A DNA stretch of 64,000 bases from Natronosalvus amylolyticus (GTDB taxonomy: Archaea; Halobacteriota; Halobacteria; Halobacteriales; Natrialbaceae): NCBI RefSeq assembly GCF_024298845.1, contig NZ_CP101156.1, positions 1,984,001 through 2,048,000 of the forward strand. The letters are read 5' to 3'. The notes below the pieces were generated by a model that searched no databases, was not told the origin of the DNA, and saw only the letters and a program-made list of their open reading frames with translations. Positions within the stretch are counted from its first letter, which is position 1. Every line of letters begins with the position of its first letter. The translations under genes and the position numbers were made by a program. Below, in pieces: positions 35,385 through 43,955 of this stretch.

Positions 35385-36971
35385 TCACCCGCGTCGCGGC
35401 GACTCGAGTTCGATATCGGCGTCCTCGAGCAACTCGGCGACCTCCTCGCGTTTCTCCTGGTGGTCGGCGAGGAACTCCTTCATGAGATCGGCGGCCTCCT
35501 CTTTGCAGTCACCACAGAGGCGCTCGCCGCCGACACACTCGTCGTAGACCTGTTTGGCGAAGTCGTCATCGTCGCCCGCAAGCAGGTAGGCGTACAGTTC
35601 GTACACCGGGCACTTGTCCGCCTCGCCGCCGAGTTCACGCTGTTGCTCGGCCGTCTCGCGTCCGCCCGTCGTCGCCGACTTCACTTTGTCGTAGCCGTCT
35701 TCGGGGTCGTCGAGCAGCGAGATGTGACTCGCCGGAATCGACGAGGACATCTTGCCGCCCGTGAGGCCGGTCATAAACCGGTGATAGATCGACGACGGCG
35801 GACGGAAGCCGTACCCGCCGTTATCGAGTTCGACCTCGCGGGCGAGCTCCTCGGCCGCGTCCCGCTCGAGGTCGAAGGCGTCGATGTGTTCGTCGAACAC
35901 GCGCTTTTCACCGTCGATGGCGTCGATGAGCGCCTCGAAGGCCTCCTCCGTCCCGCGACGGTTCAGGAACCGGATTCGCGGTCGAAGCGGCTCCATGCCG
36001 GCGTTCTCGAGTTTCGATACCGCCGCCTCGAGGACGGCAGGTGAGATAGCGTCGGGCGAATCACTATCGCCAGTCAGGTTGCCCGCGTTCGCCTCGAGCC
36101 AGTCGGCGGCCTCGGTACATCGCGGGGTTTCCGGCTCCTCCGCGTACGCCTCGCGGGCGTCGTAGGCGTCGCCGATGGCCGTCAGTTCGGCTTCCGTCGC
36201 CTCGAAACTCGCGTAGGCAGTCGTCACGCCGAAGAATCGGGTCCTGGCGGCCAGGTCTCGCGCCAGCCTGACGTGTGGGTCCTGATCCGGGCCGACGGGA
36301 ATGACCGTCGGTTTTGGCCCCTCGAGTTGTGGGTAGAGGATGTCGGCCATCTGCGTGACGACCGACTGCATGTGGGAGACGTCGGTCTCGCCGTCGAAGC
36401 CGTAGATAGCCTGCAGTTCGGAGTAGTTGGCGTCGATACCCAGTTCGAACGCCAGGTCCTGGACGTCCCGGTTGGTCGACTGTCGGTAGATGGTCCCCTC
36501 CTCGAGGTCGAACCCGAGTGCGAGCAACGAGAGCAGGTAGCTCCGTGCGTGCTCGTCGATTTCGTCCCAGGTCAGCCCGCGGGCCGCGTGGGCCTCGAGG
36601 TCGGCGATCAGCGCGTAGGCGTCCCCGCCCCGTTCCTGGTGCCAGATGATTTCGTCGAAGACGAGTTTGTGGCCGATGTGTGGATCGCCCGTCGGCATGA
36701 ACCCCGAGAGAACGGCAAACGGATCGTCGTTACCCATCGCCTCGAGCACCGGTCGGTAATCGCGGTGGCCGAAGATGACGCCCCGTCGCATCAGATAATG
36801 CGGGTGCGGGACGGACTCGAGCAACGCGTCGAACTCCTCGATACCGAACGTTTCGAAGAGCTTGCGGTAGTCGGAGACGCTCGAGGAGCCCCACGGGTCG
36901 AGGGCGACGTCGTCTGCACCTGCTGCCCCACCGTCAGTCATCGGTTCCTCGCGAGCGTGGTCGTCGGTCAT
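35385..36971 (-). CDS. trpS: Tryptophanyl-tRNA synthetase
   Basis: 528 aa class I synthetase, the long archaeal type. The HIGH box is PTGDPHIGHK and the KMSKS loop reads GGKMSSSIPAS. The central RQSTNRDVQDLAFELG and VIPVGPDQDPHVRLARD segments bind tryptophan and ATP. The start could be the ATG at 36971 or 36941; an upstream frame to 37088 runs into non-family sequence. A Cys cluster CVGGERLCGDC near the end may bind zinc. Confidence 0.96.
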   Translation of the reverse strand: MTDDHAREEPMTDGGAAGADDVALDPWGSSSVSDYRKLFETFGIEEFDALLESVPHPHYLMRRGVIFGHRDYRPVLEAMGNDDPFAVLSGFMPTGDPHIGHKLVFDEIIWHQERGGDAYALIADLEAHAARGLTWDEIDEHARSYLLSLLALGFDLEEGTIYRQSTNRDVQDLAFELGIDANYSELQAIYGFDGETDVSHMQSVVTQMADILYPQLEGPKPTVIPVGPDQDPHVRLARDLAARTRFFGVTTAYASFEATEAELTAIGDAYDAREAYAEEPETPRCTEAADWLEANAGNLTGDSDSPDAISPAVLEAAVSKLENAGMEPLRPRIRFLNRRGTEEAFEALIDAIDGEKRVFDEHIDAFDLERDAAEELAREVELDNGGYGFRPPSSIYHRFMTGLTGGKMSSSIPASHISLLDDPEDGYDKVKSATTGGRETAEQQRELGGEADKCPVYELYAYLLAGDDDDFAKQVYDECVGGERLCGDCKEEAADLMKEFLADHQEKREEVAELLEDADIELESPRRG

Positions 36972-37053
36972 TAGTCCGGCATGGCCGCCGTGTGCGCAAA
37001 AATCTTCGCTTCCCGTGTGGTCGATCACCACGGTCGCGGCGACACCGGCCCCA

Positions 37054-38196
37054 TCACTCCCTGCTCGAGTCGACGACGTGTGCCCCATCGGGCTCGAACC
37101 CGACCGTTACGGCTCCCGAAAGTGGGTCGGTCGTCCGCAGTCGGATCGAACGATCCTGCCACTCGAGGGTGACGCGCGTGGTCTCACCCAGGAACTCCGC
37201 GCTTTCGACGGTGCCCGTGAACGTGTTCGTCGTGGCTTCCCGCGAGAAGTGTTCAGGGCGAACACAGAAGGTGAGGGTGTCGCCGGGCTCGAGGGACGTT
37301 CCTTTCTCGACCTCGAGGTCGAAGGGCTGGTCAGTAACGTGAACCTGGACACGGGCGGCCCCGCCATCGCCCCGTTCGACGCGTTCGACTTCGCCGTCGA
37401 ACACGTTGTTGTCACCGATGAAGTCGGCGACGAATCGGGTCGCCGGCTGGCGATAAATCGTCTGCGGCGGGGCCACCTGCTCGGGCGCACCGTCTCGCAT
37501 GACTGCGACCCGGTCGGAGATCGCCAGCGCCTCCTCCTGGTCGTGGGTCACGTACACCGTCGTAATCCCCAGTTCGCGCTGGATCTGTTTTACCTGCACC
37601 CGAAGCCGCTCTCGGAGCTGGGCGTCGAGCGCGCTCATCGGCTCGTCGAGCAAGAGGATGTCCGGTCCCGGTGCCAGCGCGCGGGCGATGGCTACCCGCT
37701 GTTGTTGGCCGCCGGAAAGTTGGTCCGGGTCGCGCGCTTCCATCCCCTCGAGGTCGACCAACTCGAGCAGGTCGGCGACCCGCTGATCGCTCGAAATCCC
37801 ACCCGGTGGGTCGGCAAAGTTGAGGCCGTAGGCGACGTTCTCACCGACGGTCATGTGCGGGAACAGCGCGTAGTTCTGGAAGACGACGCCGATGTCCCGG
37901 TCTTCGGGTGGGACGCCGGTAACGTCGTTCCCGCCGAAACGGATCCCTCCCGTCGTCGGTGCCTCGAAACCAGCGATGAGACGCAGCGTCGTCGTCTTCC
38001 CACAGCCCGAAGGGCCGACGAGCGTGAAAAACTCGCCCTCTCGAACGCGCAAATTCACGTCGTCGACCGCAGTCGTCTCGGCGTACTGTTTGCTCACTCC
38101 CTCGAGTGAGAGCGCGACTGGCGCATCGACGAACTCGTCGCCAACGTGCTCGAGTTCTACCGGAGTTCGCGAGCGCTCAGAGCCCAAAGCTCTCAC
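37054..38196 (-). CDS. ABC transporter ATPase with TOBE domain (thiamine-type cluster)
   Basis: 380 aa. Walker A is GPSGCGKTTT, Q-loop VVFQNYALF, signature LSGGQQQR, Walker B ILLLDEPMSALD and H-loop YVTHDQEEA. The C-terminal ~100 residues are a TOBE regulatory domain, which ThiQ proteins of E. coli lack; this is the CysA/PotA-like architecture. A GTG at 38196 overlaps the end of the permease gene by 20 nt, so it is chosen over an ATG further upstream. Substrate thiamine is inferred from the neighbours. Confidence 0.88.
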   Translation of the reverse strand: MRALGSERSRTPVELEHVGDEFVDAPVALSLEGVSKQYAETTAVDDVNLRVREGEFFTLVGPSGCGKTTTLRLIAGFEAPTTGGIRFGGNDVTGVPPEDRDIGVVFQNYALFPHMTVGENVAYGLNFADPPGGISSDQRVADLLELVDLEGMEARDPDQLSGGQQQRVAIARALAPGPDILLLDEPMSALDAQLRERLRVQVKQIQRELGITTVYVTHDQEEALAISDRVAVMRDGAPEQVAPPQTIYRQPATRFVADFIGDNNVFDGEVERVERGDGGAARVQVHVTDQPFDLEVEKGTSLEPGDTLTFCVRPEHFSREATTNTFTGTVESAEFLGETTRVTLEWQDRSIRLRTTDPLSGAVTVGFEPDGAHVVDSSRE

Positions 38197-39976
38197 CCCC
38201 GAGTCGGTCGATGATAACGAAACTGATCGACGTGACGACGAGCAAGACGACACCCATAGCGGTTGCCGGTCCGAGGCGACGACCGATGAAGCGTTCGATC
38301 GCGACCGGCATCGTGTACTCGTTGGTCCCCGTCGCCAGAATCACCGTCGAGGAGAACTCGCCCATCGAAATCGCGAGTGCGAACGCGGCCCCGGCGACCA
38401 CGCCCGGCCAGACCAGCGGCAGTTCGATGTCGATCAGGGCGCGGGTCCTCGAGGCGCCGAGCGCACGCGCCGACTCGAGGAGACTGCGGTCGATGGCCTC
38501 GAAACCGGGGGCCACCGTCCGGACCACGAACGGGTAACAGGCCACTGCGTGGGCGGCGATGATGGCGAGCGCACCGGTAATCGTGAGTCGGTAGCTCCCG
38601 AGTTCGAAGCCGAAGACGGGACCCCGGAGCAGACCGATGCCGACGATGATGCCGGAGACCGCCAGCGGTGCCATGGCGACGACGTCGATGAGCTTGCGGC
38701 CGCGATAGCGCCGCGTCGTCAACACCGAGATGACGACCCCCATAGGAAGCGAGACGGCGAGCGCGGCCGCGGCAAAAAACAGTGAGTTGCGAATCGCCGG
38801 CCACGGTCGCACCTGGTAGGCCGTCCCCGTCGCCTGGCGGTCGATGAGGAACTGATAGTGGGCGGTCGTAAACCCGCCAGTCGGGCCGGCGACGCTGCGA
38901 TACAGCAGGCTGAGAATCGGGGCGACGAAGACGAACAGCGCGATCACGCCGTAAATCGCCAGTCCAACTCGAGGTGTCAACTCTCGAGCCGAGAACGTCG
39001 GTGGCCTGAGCGATTTTCGAGGGAGCGGGCGCGCGCCGCGCGAGCGGACCGTGTGTTTGGCCTCATACCGGAGATAGGCGTAGAGCACGCCGAGGGAGAT
39101 GACGAGCTCGACGATCGCCAGCGCGGCCGCCTCCGCGTAGTTCAGGTCCTGAATCAACTGATAGACGAACACCTCGACCGTCGCCAGCTGAATCCCGCCG
39201 AGCGCGAGAACGATGGGAAACGTGCCGAACGTAAAGACGAACGTCAGCGCGCCGCCCATCAACACGGCCGGATACAGCTGTGGGGCGACCACGTCGCGAA
39301 ACGCTCGGAACGGACTCGCACCCAGACTGCGCGCGGTCTCGATAGCACTCGCATCGACGGACTCCCAGGCCGCCGTCGTCACCCGTGCGACCAGCGGCGC
39401 GTTATAAAAGGCGTGGGCGATGAGGATCGCCTCGAGACTGAACATGAGCGAGACGGGGCCGAGACCGAGCAGGCCGAGCACACCATTGAGCGTCCCCGTC
39501 TGGCCGAAGGTGGCGACGAAGCCGACGGCGACCATGATCGACGGGAGGACGAACGGAAGAATCGTCAGCGACCGCAGCGTCCGGCGGCCTCTGAACTCGT
39601 ATCTGGCGAGTAAGTAGGCCATCGGCAACCCAAGCGCCAGCGACAGCACCATTGAGAGGATCGCCTGGTAGGTCGTGAAGCCGACGATGCCGAGTTTGCG
39701 GTCACTCGAGAGGAAATCCTCCATTACCGTGATCGGTGATTCCCCCGCGAACACGCGTGCGAGGTCACCGAAATAAAACGGGTCGCGCAACAAGTCGAGA
39801 AAGATAGCCAGCGTGACGGCCCCTTCGACCACGACCGACTCGACGAACACGGTCGCCACCGGGTAATAGAACATGAGGACCAGCAAGATCGTCGTCCCGA
39901 GAGCGCCCAGAGCGAGTGCCCGTCGCTCGAGGGAGTCGCGAACGCGTCGGCCGGCAGTAGGCTCCGTTTCAGTCAT
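38177..39976 (-). CDS. ABC permease, two fused halves (ThiP-like)
   Basis: 599 aa with about twelve TM helices arranged as two binding-protein-dependent permease domains in one chain. Each half carries an EAA loop (ETARSLGASPFRAF near residue 210; ESARALGASRTRAL near 510). Fused permeases of this size are typical of ThiP and iron (FbpB) systems. It lies between the binding-protein gene and the ATPase gene on the same strand. Confidence 0.88.
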   Translation of the reverse strand: MTETEPTAGRRVRDSLERRALALGALGTTILLVLMFYYPVATVFVESVVVEGAVTLAIFLDLLRDPFYFGDLARVFAGESPITVMEDFLSSDRKLGIVGFTTYQAILSMVLSLALGLPMAYLLARYEFRGRRTLRSLTILPFVLPSIMVAVGFVATFGQTGTLNGVLGLLGLGPVSLMFSLEAILIAHAFYNAPLVARVTTAAWESVDASAIETARSLGASPFRAFRDVVAPQLYPAVLMGGALTFVFTFGTFPIVLALGGIQLATVEVFVYQLIQDLNYAEAAALAIVELVISLGVLYAYLRYEAKHTVRSRGARPLPRKSLRPPTFSARELTPRVGLAIYGVIALFVFVAPILSLLYRSVAGPTGGFTTAHYQFLIDRQATGTAYQVRPWPAIRNSLFFAAAALAVSLPMGVVISVLTTRRYRGRKLIDVVAMAPLAVSGIIVGIGLLRGPVFGFELGSYRLTITGALAIIAAHAVACYPFVVRTVAPGFEAIDRSLLESARALGASRTRALIDIELPLVWPGVVAGAAFALAISMGEFSSTVILATGTNEYTMPVAIERFIGRRLGPATAMGVVLLVVTSISFVIIDRLGGESFGL

Positions 39977-40165
39977 GGTTAGGAGGCGTCATCAGTCGGT
40001 AACTGTTGGCTGCCGGGTGGCATCGTCGCCTGGCAGATAGTCGGTCGTTGGTTCGTGACCGGCTCTTGTCTCGAGCGGCGTGGCCCTCGTGGCGCGGTTT
40101 CGACGGAAGCCGGTAGCTCCACCGTCAGTCGAAACAATCAGGTCGCCTCGAGGACACGGCATCGT

Positions 40166-40483
40166 ATGACCGTCTTTGCACTGCTCCGCGTTTCGCCGAT
40201 CACCGACGACGACATCACCGACGACGTCGCCGCCGCCATCGAGGCCCTCGAGGACTTCGACGTCGCCTACGAGACGACGCCCATGGCGACGACGCTCGAG
40301 GCCGATGACGTCCACGAACTGTTCGCCGCGTGTGCGGCCGCCCACGAGGCGGTCGACCACGGACACGTCCAGACACTCGTTCAGGTCGACGACAAGCGCG
40401 ACGTCGAGATGACCGCGAGCGACAAAGTCGACGCCGTCGAGGGCACACTCGGCCGGGAAGCCAGCAGCGACCGCGACGCGTGA
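40166..40483 (+). CDS. MTH1187/YkoF-family thiamine-binding protein
   Basis: 105 aa. The sequence MTVFALLRVSPI, YETTPMATTLEAD and a short acidic end fit the MTH1187/YkoF (DUF77) family, small cytoplasmic proteins that bind thiamine or related pyrimidines. It lies between the permease and binding-protein genes of the importer but on the opposite strand, so it has its own promoter. An upstream frame to 40055 is out of family. Its neighbours support naming the importer as thiamine-type. Confidence 0.85.
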   Translation: MTVFALLRVSPITDDDITDDVAAAIEALEDFDVAYETTPMATTLEADDVHELFAACAAAHEAVDHGHVQTLVQVDDKRDVEMTASDKVDAVEGTLGREASSDRDA

Positions 40484-40630
40484 TCGGCTTCGAACGCTCG
40501 AGTTCCTAACCGTTCGCGAAGACGGCACTCGTGCGCTCGAGCCAGCCACTGGTAAACAATCGGGCTCGAGCGGTCGCTCGAAGCCCGCTTTCGCTCCCCT
40601 TCGCAGTGCACGGGTCGCGGACACGACCGA

Positions 40631-41701
40631 TCAGTTGTCGACGACCGTTCGGCCCCAGTCGTCGAGCCAGGTCGAGAGGTTGCCCTGTAGATCCTCGTAA
40701 TCGAAGAAGACCGCTTCCTCGGGTTCCTGGGCGTACTCCTCGAAGACTTCGGGGAGCTCCGTCGTGTCGTTCGTCGGGCCGGTCACGTTGCGCTCGGCGA
40801 CGACGGCCTGGACCTCAGGCTCGAGGACGAAATCCATGAATTCGTGGGCGAGGTCGTCGTTGGTGCTCTCGGCGAATCGAACGATGCCCGAGTAATTGGC
40901 GTAGGCCTGGTCGTTGAGCAACGCGACGCGGTGTTTCTCGAGGTCGTTGTCGAAGCGCTTGGCGTAGACGCGGTCGTTGGCGTAGGAGACGATGACGGGA
41001 ATGTCGTCGTTCTCGAAGTTGGTATACACGTCGCTCCAGGAGTCGAGCACGCGAGTGTCGTTGTCCAGCAGGTCCTGCCAGTAATCGAGGTACGTGTACT
41101 CGCCCTCGTCGCCGAACTCGTTTATGCTCCAGAGCATGAACAGCTGGCCCGTCGTCCCGCGCTGCGGATTCGAAACGGCGAATTTGCCCTCGTAGGCAGG
41201 GTCGAGCAGGTCTTCGAACGTTTCGGGTTTCTCGACGTTGCGGCCGTCGTAGACGATGGCACACAGGCTCCGGTAGGTCGGGATGACCCGCCCCTGTGGG
41301 TCGAACTCGTGGTGCTCGCCGATGTCCTCGGCGTTCGAGAGGACCGAGCGATCCGTTTCGACGAAGAGGTCGTCGTCAGTGTTCTCGTCCGCTCGAAGCA
41401 GTTCGTGCGGGCTCAGCCCGTAGTACAGGTCGGGTTCGATGTCGACGCCCTCGTTGTGACGCTCGATGAAGTAGTTGAGTTCCTGCTCGGGCGTGTGCCA
41501 CTCGAGAGTGGCGTCGTAGCGTTCTTCGAACTCGTCTTTGATCCAGACGCCCGGACTGTCACTGGGCGCGTCGATAAAGGAGTTGTACGTGGCGACGTGG
41601 AGCGTGTCGTCGTCACTGTCGCCCGTGATACTCCCGAGACAGCCAGCCAGGCCCGCGAGGCCCCCGGCAGCCATTCCACTGAGGTACGTTCGTCGCTTCA
41701 T
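40631..41701 (-). CDS. thiB: Thiamine-type ABC substrate-binding lipoprotein
   Basis: 356 aa from ATG at 41701. RR motif, hydrophobic core and lipobox LAGLAGC give a Tat lipoprotein on the outer membrane face. The mature part has the ThiB/TbpA pattern (LHVATYNSF, DLYYGLSPHEL, RSLCAIVYDGRN, FAVSNPQRGTTGQ). An iron or sulfate binder of the same class is possible, but the MTH1187 gene argues for thiamine. A perfect inverted repeat lies 12-27 nt before the start. Confidence 0.88.
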   Translation of the reverse strand: MKRRTYLSGMAAGGLAGLAGCLGSITGDSDDDTLHVATYNSFIDAPSDSPGVWIKDEFEERYDATLEWHTPEQELNYFIERHNEGVDIEPDLYYGLSPHELLRADENTDDDLFVETDRSVLSNAEDIGEHHEFDPQGRVIPTYRSLCAIVYDGRNVEKPETFEDLLDPAYEGKFAVSNPQRGTTGQLFMLWSINEFGDEGEYTYLDYWQDLLDNDTRVLDSWSDVYTNFENDDIPVIVSYANDRVYAKRFDNDLEKHRVALLNDQAYANYSGIVRFAESTNDDLAHEFMDFVLEPEVQAVVAERNVTGPTNDTTELPEVFEEYAQEPEEAVFFDYEDLQGNLSTWLDDWGRTVVDN

Positions 41702-41712
41702 TACTCTGTGGT

Positions 41713-41728
41713 CGTACCTGGTGGTACG
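41713..41728. promoter_or_regulatory. Inverted repeat upstream of thiB
   Basis: CGTACC-TGGT-GGTACG, a perfect 6-4-6 repeat, covers -27 to -12 relative to thiB, where the TATA box of a leaderless gene would lie. Candidate operator for a thiamine repressor (ThiR-type); this is inference. Confidence 0.5.
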
Positions 41729-41808
41729 TAAGGGACTCGGTCCTGACTCGAAGGAGACTATCTCGGCGGGTGACACGACGGAGCAGGCTCACAGGGATTG
41801 TCGTCACA

Positions 41809-41853
41809 ACGTACCGCAGAGCACCGACCCGTGGCGAGCACCCGGCGGTACGT
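41809..41853. repeat. Long inverted repeat between asparagine-synthase-like gene and thiB
   Basis: ACGTACCGC (41809-41817) and GCGGTACGT (41845-41853) are a perfect 9-bp pair with a 27-nt loop. It lies just past the stop of the asparagine-synthase-like gene and shares the GTACC/GGTAC core with the repeat by thiB. Terminator or paired operators are both possible. Confidence 0.5.
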
Positions 41854-41870
41854 GACTCGAGTAGATCCTG

Positions 41871-43724
41871 TCACTGGCTCAGCGACTCGAGCGTGGGGAG
41901 CGAAAGCCCACTCGAGCACACCGTGGGGTCCGGGTCGTCGAGGTCGAGTCGCCCGGTTTCGGCCAGCGTTCGAAGCGCGTAGAAGTTTCGCGCCTGTTCA
42001 GGAAGCGCCTCGAGTAACCGCGTCTCGACGGCACCGTCCCACGCCAGCGGATGGGTTCCCGGCTCGCGCCAGGCCGACCGCGGGGCGAGAAACGGCGGGA
42101 GCCAGTCGCCGTCGCGTTCGGTCCACTGCCGTTCCGGCGTGTGTCGCACCAGCGAAAGAACACGATCGGCCGGCTCGAGCGTCCGGTCGGTCAGCCGTGA
42201 GCGATCAACCGAGACACCGGTGACACGACGGTAGACCCTCGCGGCCAGTTCGGCGTGGAGCCCTTTCGCCCGCCGACGAGCCAGCGGCACCTGTGCCCAG
42301 GCGCGGACGTACGCCGGGTCCCAGAGCGGCAGCCACCACTCGAGGCCGGCGTCTTCGTAGGCCCGACAGTCCCCGTTCGTGAACGTCGACATCCGGCCGC
42401 GCCACTCCCAGCGTTCGTAGGCCGCACCAGCCGTTTCCGGCGAATCGATCGCTTCCGGTGACCTCTCGCCGAGCAACCCCTCGCGAATGCGCGCTCGCGC
42501 AGCCGTCCGGAAGACCTCGTCGTCGTACCCCCAGAGCGTGTAGTGTGTCTCGAGGACGTACTCGACGAGCGCCTCGAGGGTCGGCTCGATCAGCGGGGTC
42601 CCGTCCGTCCCCCCGTCGGCGTCGACCGCCGGCCCACAGCCGACGGTCGTCTCGTCGTCCGGCCGCCCTTCGCCGACGAATCGCGGCAATCGTTCGCTCG
42701 GCGTCGCCACGGTGTGTCCGGGGCAGTACAGTGCGTCTTCGGGGAGTCGTCCGGCCTCGAGCAAGCCCCGCAGAGCGGGCCACTCGGCCAGAAACGGGAG
42801 CGCGTCGCCCCCGAACGCCCACTCGCGGTAGCGACGGCCGGCGGTACCGTGATACCACCCGTGCCAGTCAGCCTGGCTGTAGGGGTAGAACTCCCAGCGA
42901 ATCCCCAGTCGGGCGGCGACCTCGCGACTCATCTCGACGTCCGGGTGGCCCGAGCGACCGAAGGTGAACCCGATGACCTCGCGCCCGCGCTCGACCAGCG
43001 CCGACGCGAGCAGCCGGGAGTCGAACCCGCCCGACAGCGGGAGGACGATGGGGCGGTCCCCGGCAACCATCTCGAGTCGGTTCAGTGCGATCTCGAGGGC
43101 TGTCTCGAGGCGGTCGGCGTCCGCAGTCGGTCCGGCATCGCGTGACTCGGGTGTACTGTCGCGCCTCGGGGTCGTCCCACGACCGCCTCCCGCAGGCCAG
43201 TACTCCCGGTACGTGTGTCGACGGATGCCGTCGGCCTCGAGGGCGACGACCTCGCCGGGTTGAACGGCGTACACGCCGTCCCAGATCGTTTCTGGACCGG
43301 TAACGTACCGGGTCACCAGGAACTCGCGTTCGGTGATTGGGTCCCGTGGCGCATCGGTAGCGTCGCGGACGACGTTCCCGCGGTCGCTGACGAACCGGGC
43401 CGACTCGGCGTAGTACAGCGGAATCGACCGCGCCCCGTCGGCAACGAGATACGACCCGTCCTCACTCTCGAGGTCGACGACGGCGGCGAAAAAACCCTCG
43501 AGGGAGCCAGCACAGTCGGCGATGGCCTCGAGGGTGGCGTCGGCTTTGGCCGCCCCGTTCGGTTCGTCACCGTCGCCAGCAGCGGACGCGACGTCGGCCA
43601 GCACACGGCCAAACCGTTCGGCCAGCGCCACCCCCTCGAGAAGCCGATTGCCGTCGAACGCCCGGCCACGAACGGCCACTCCACGGGCTCGGACCCAGCC
43701 GTCGTCGTGGAGCGTCAGGTACAT
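41871..43724 (-). CDS. Asparagine-synthase-like protein without N-terminal cysteine
   Basis: 617 aa from ATG at 43724. The synthetase domain has the PP-loop SGGFDSR (about 231-237) and a YPYSQADWHGW acceptor region. The first ~190 residues look like the glutaminase (Ntn) half, but the protein begins MYLTLHDDG: the Met-Cys start needed for glutamine hydrolysis is absent, and the frame has no Cys near residue 2 with any start. It may use ammonia or make a different amide or acyl-adenylate. Haloarchaeal paralogues occur in glycan clusters; no such genes are adjacent. Confidence 0.75.
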   Translation of the reverse strand: MYLTLHDDGWVRARGVAVRGRAFDGNRLLEGVALAERFGRVLADVASAAGDGDEPNGAAKADATLEAIADCAGSLEGFFAAVVDLESEDGSYLVADGARSIPLYYAESARFVSDRGNVVRDATDAPRDPITEREFLVTRYVTGPETIWDGVYAVQPGEVVALEADGIRRHTYREYWPAGGGRGTTPRRDSTPESRDAGPTADADRLETALEIALNRLEMVAGDRPIVLPLSGGFDSRLLASALVERGREVIGFTFGRSGHPDVEMSREVAARLGIRWEFYPYSQADWHGWYHGTAGRRYREWAFGGDALPFLAEWPALRGLLEAGRLPEDALYCPGHTVATPSERLPRFVGEGRPDDETTVGCGPAVDADGGTDGTPLIEPTLEALVEYVLETHYTLWGYDDEVFRTAARARIREGLLGERSPEAIDSPETAGAAYERWEWRGRMSTFTNGDCRAYEDAGLEWWLPLWDPAYVRAWAQVPLARRRAKGLHAELAARVYRRVTGVSVDRSRLTDRTLEPADRVLSLVRHTPERQWTERDGDWLPPFLAPRSAWREPGTHPLAWDGAVETRLLEALPEQARNFYALRTLAETGRLDLDDPDPTVCSSGLSLPTLESLSQ

Positions 43725-43839
43725 ATCCAGCAACTCACCGGCGATCAAATAAATAGCCTCGGCTCGAGGTACCACTCGAGCGGCGACCGTCGCATCCCTC
43801 TGGTTTTGGTAGTCCTTTCAAAGTATTTGATAGTGATAT

Positions 43840-43877
43840 TGTACCAAGTGCTTCTCATTCAATATTGTTTTGGTACA
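43840..43877. repeat. AT-rich inverted repeat upstream of asparagine-synthase-like gene
   Basis: TGTACCAA (43840-43847) and TTGGTACA (43870-43877) pair perfectly around a 22-nt AT-rich loop, ~115 bp before the asparagine-synthase-like start and after the acyl-CoA synthetase stop. The core GTACC/GGTAC is shared with the two repeats beyond the other end of the gene. Confidence 0.5.
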
Positions 43878-43955
43878 GCAGAAATAGTAGATCGGGAAGT
43901 GCGGTGTAACCACCGCGAGAAAGCGACTTCGAATCGAGTGTCCGAGCGCTCGCGT

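Noticed and set aside
36972-37088. Upstream extension of trpS
   Set aside because: Non-family sequence that overlaps the end of the ABC ATPase gene.
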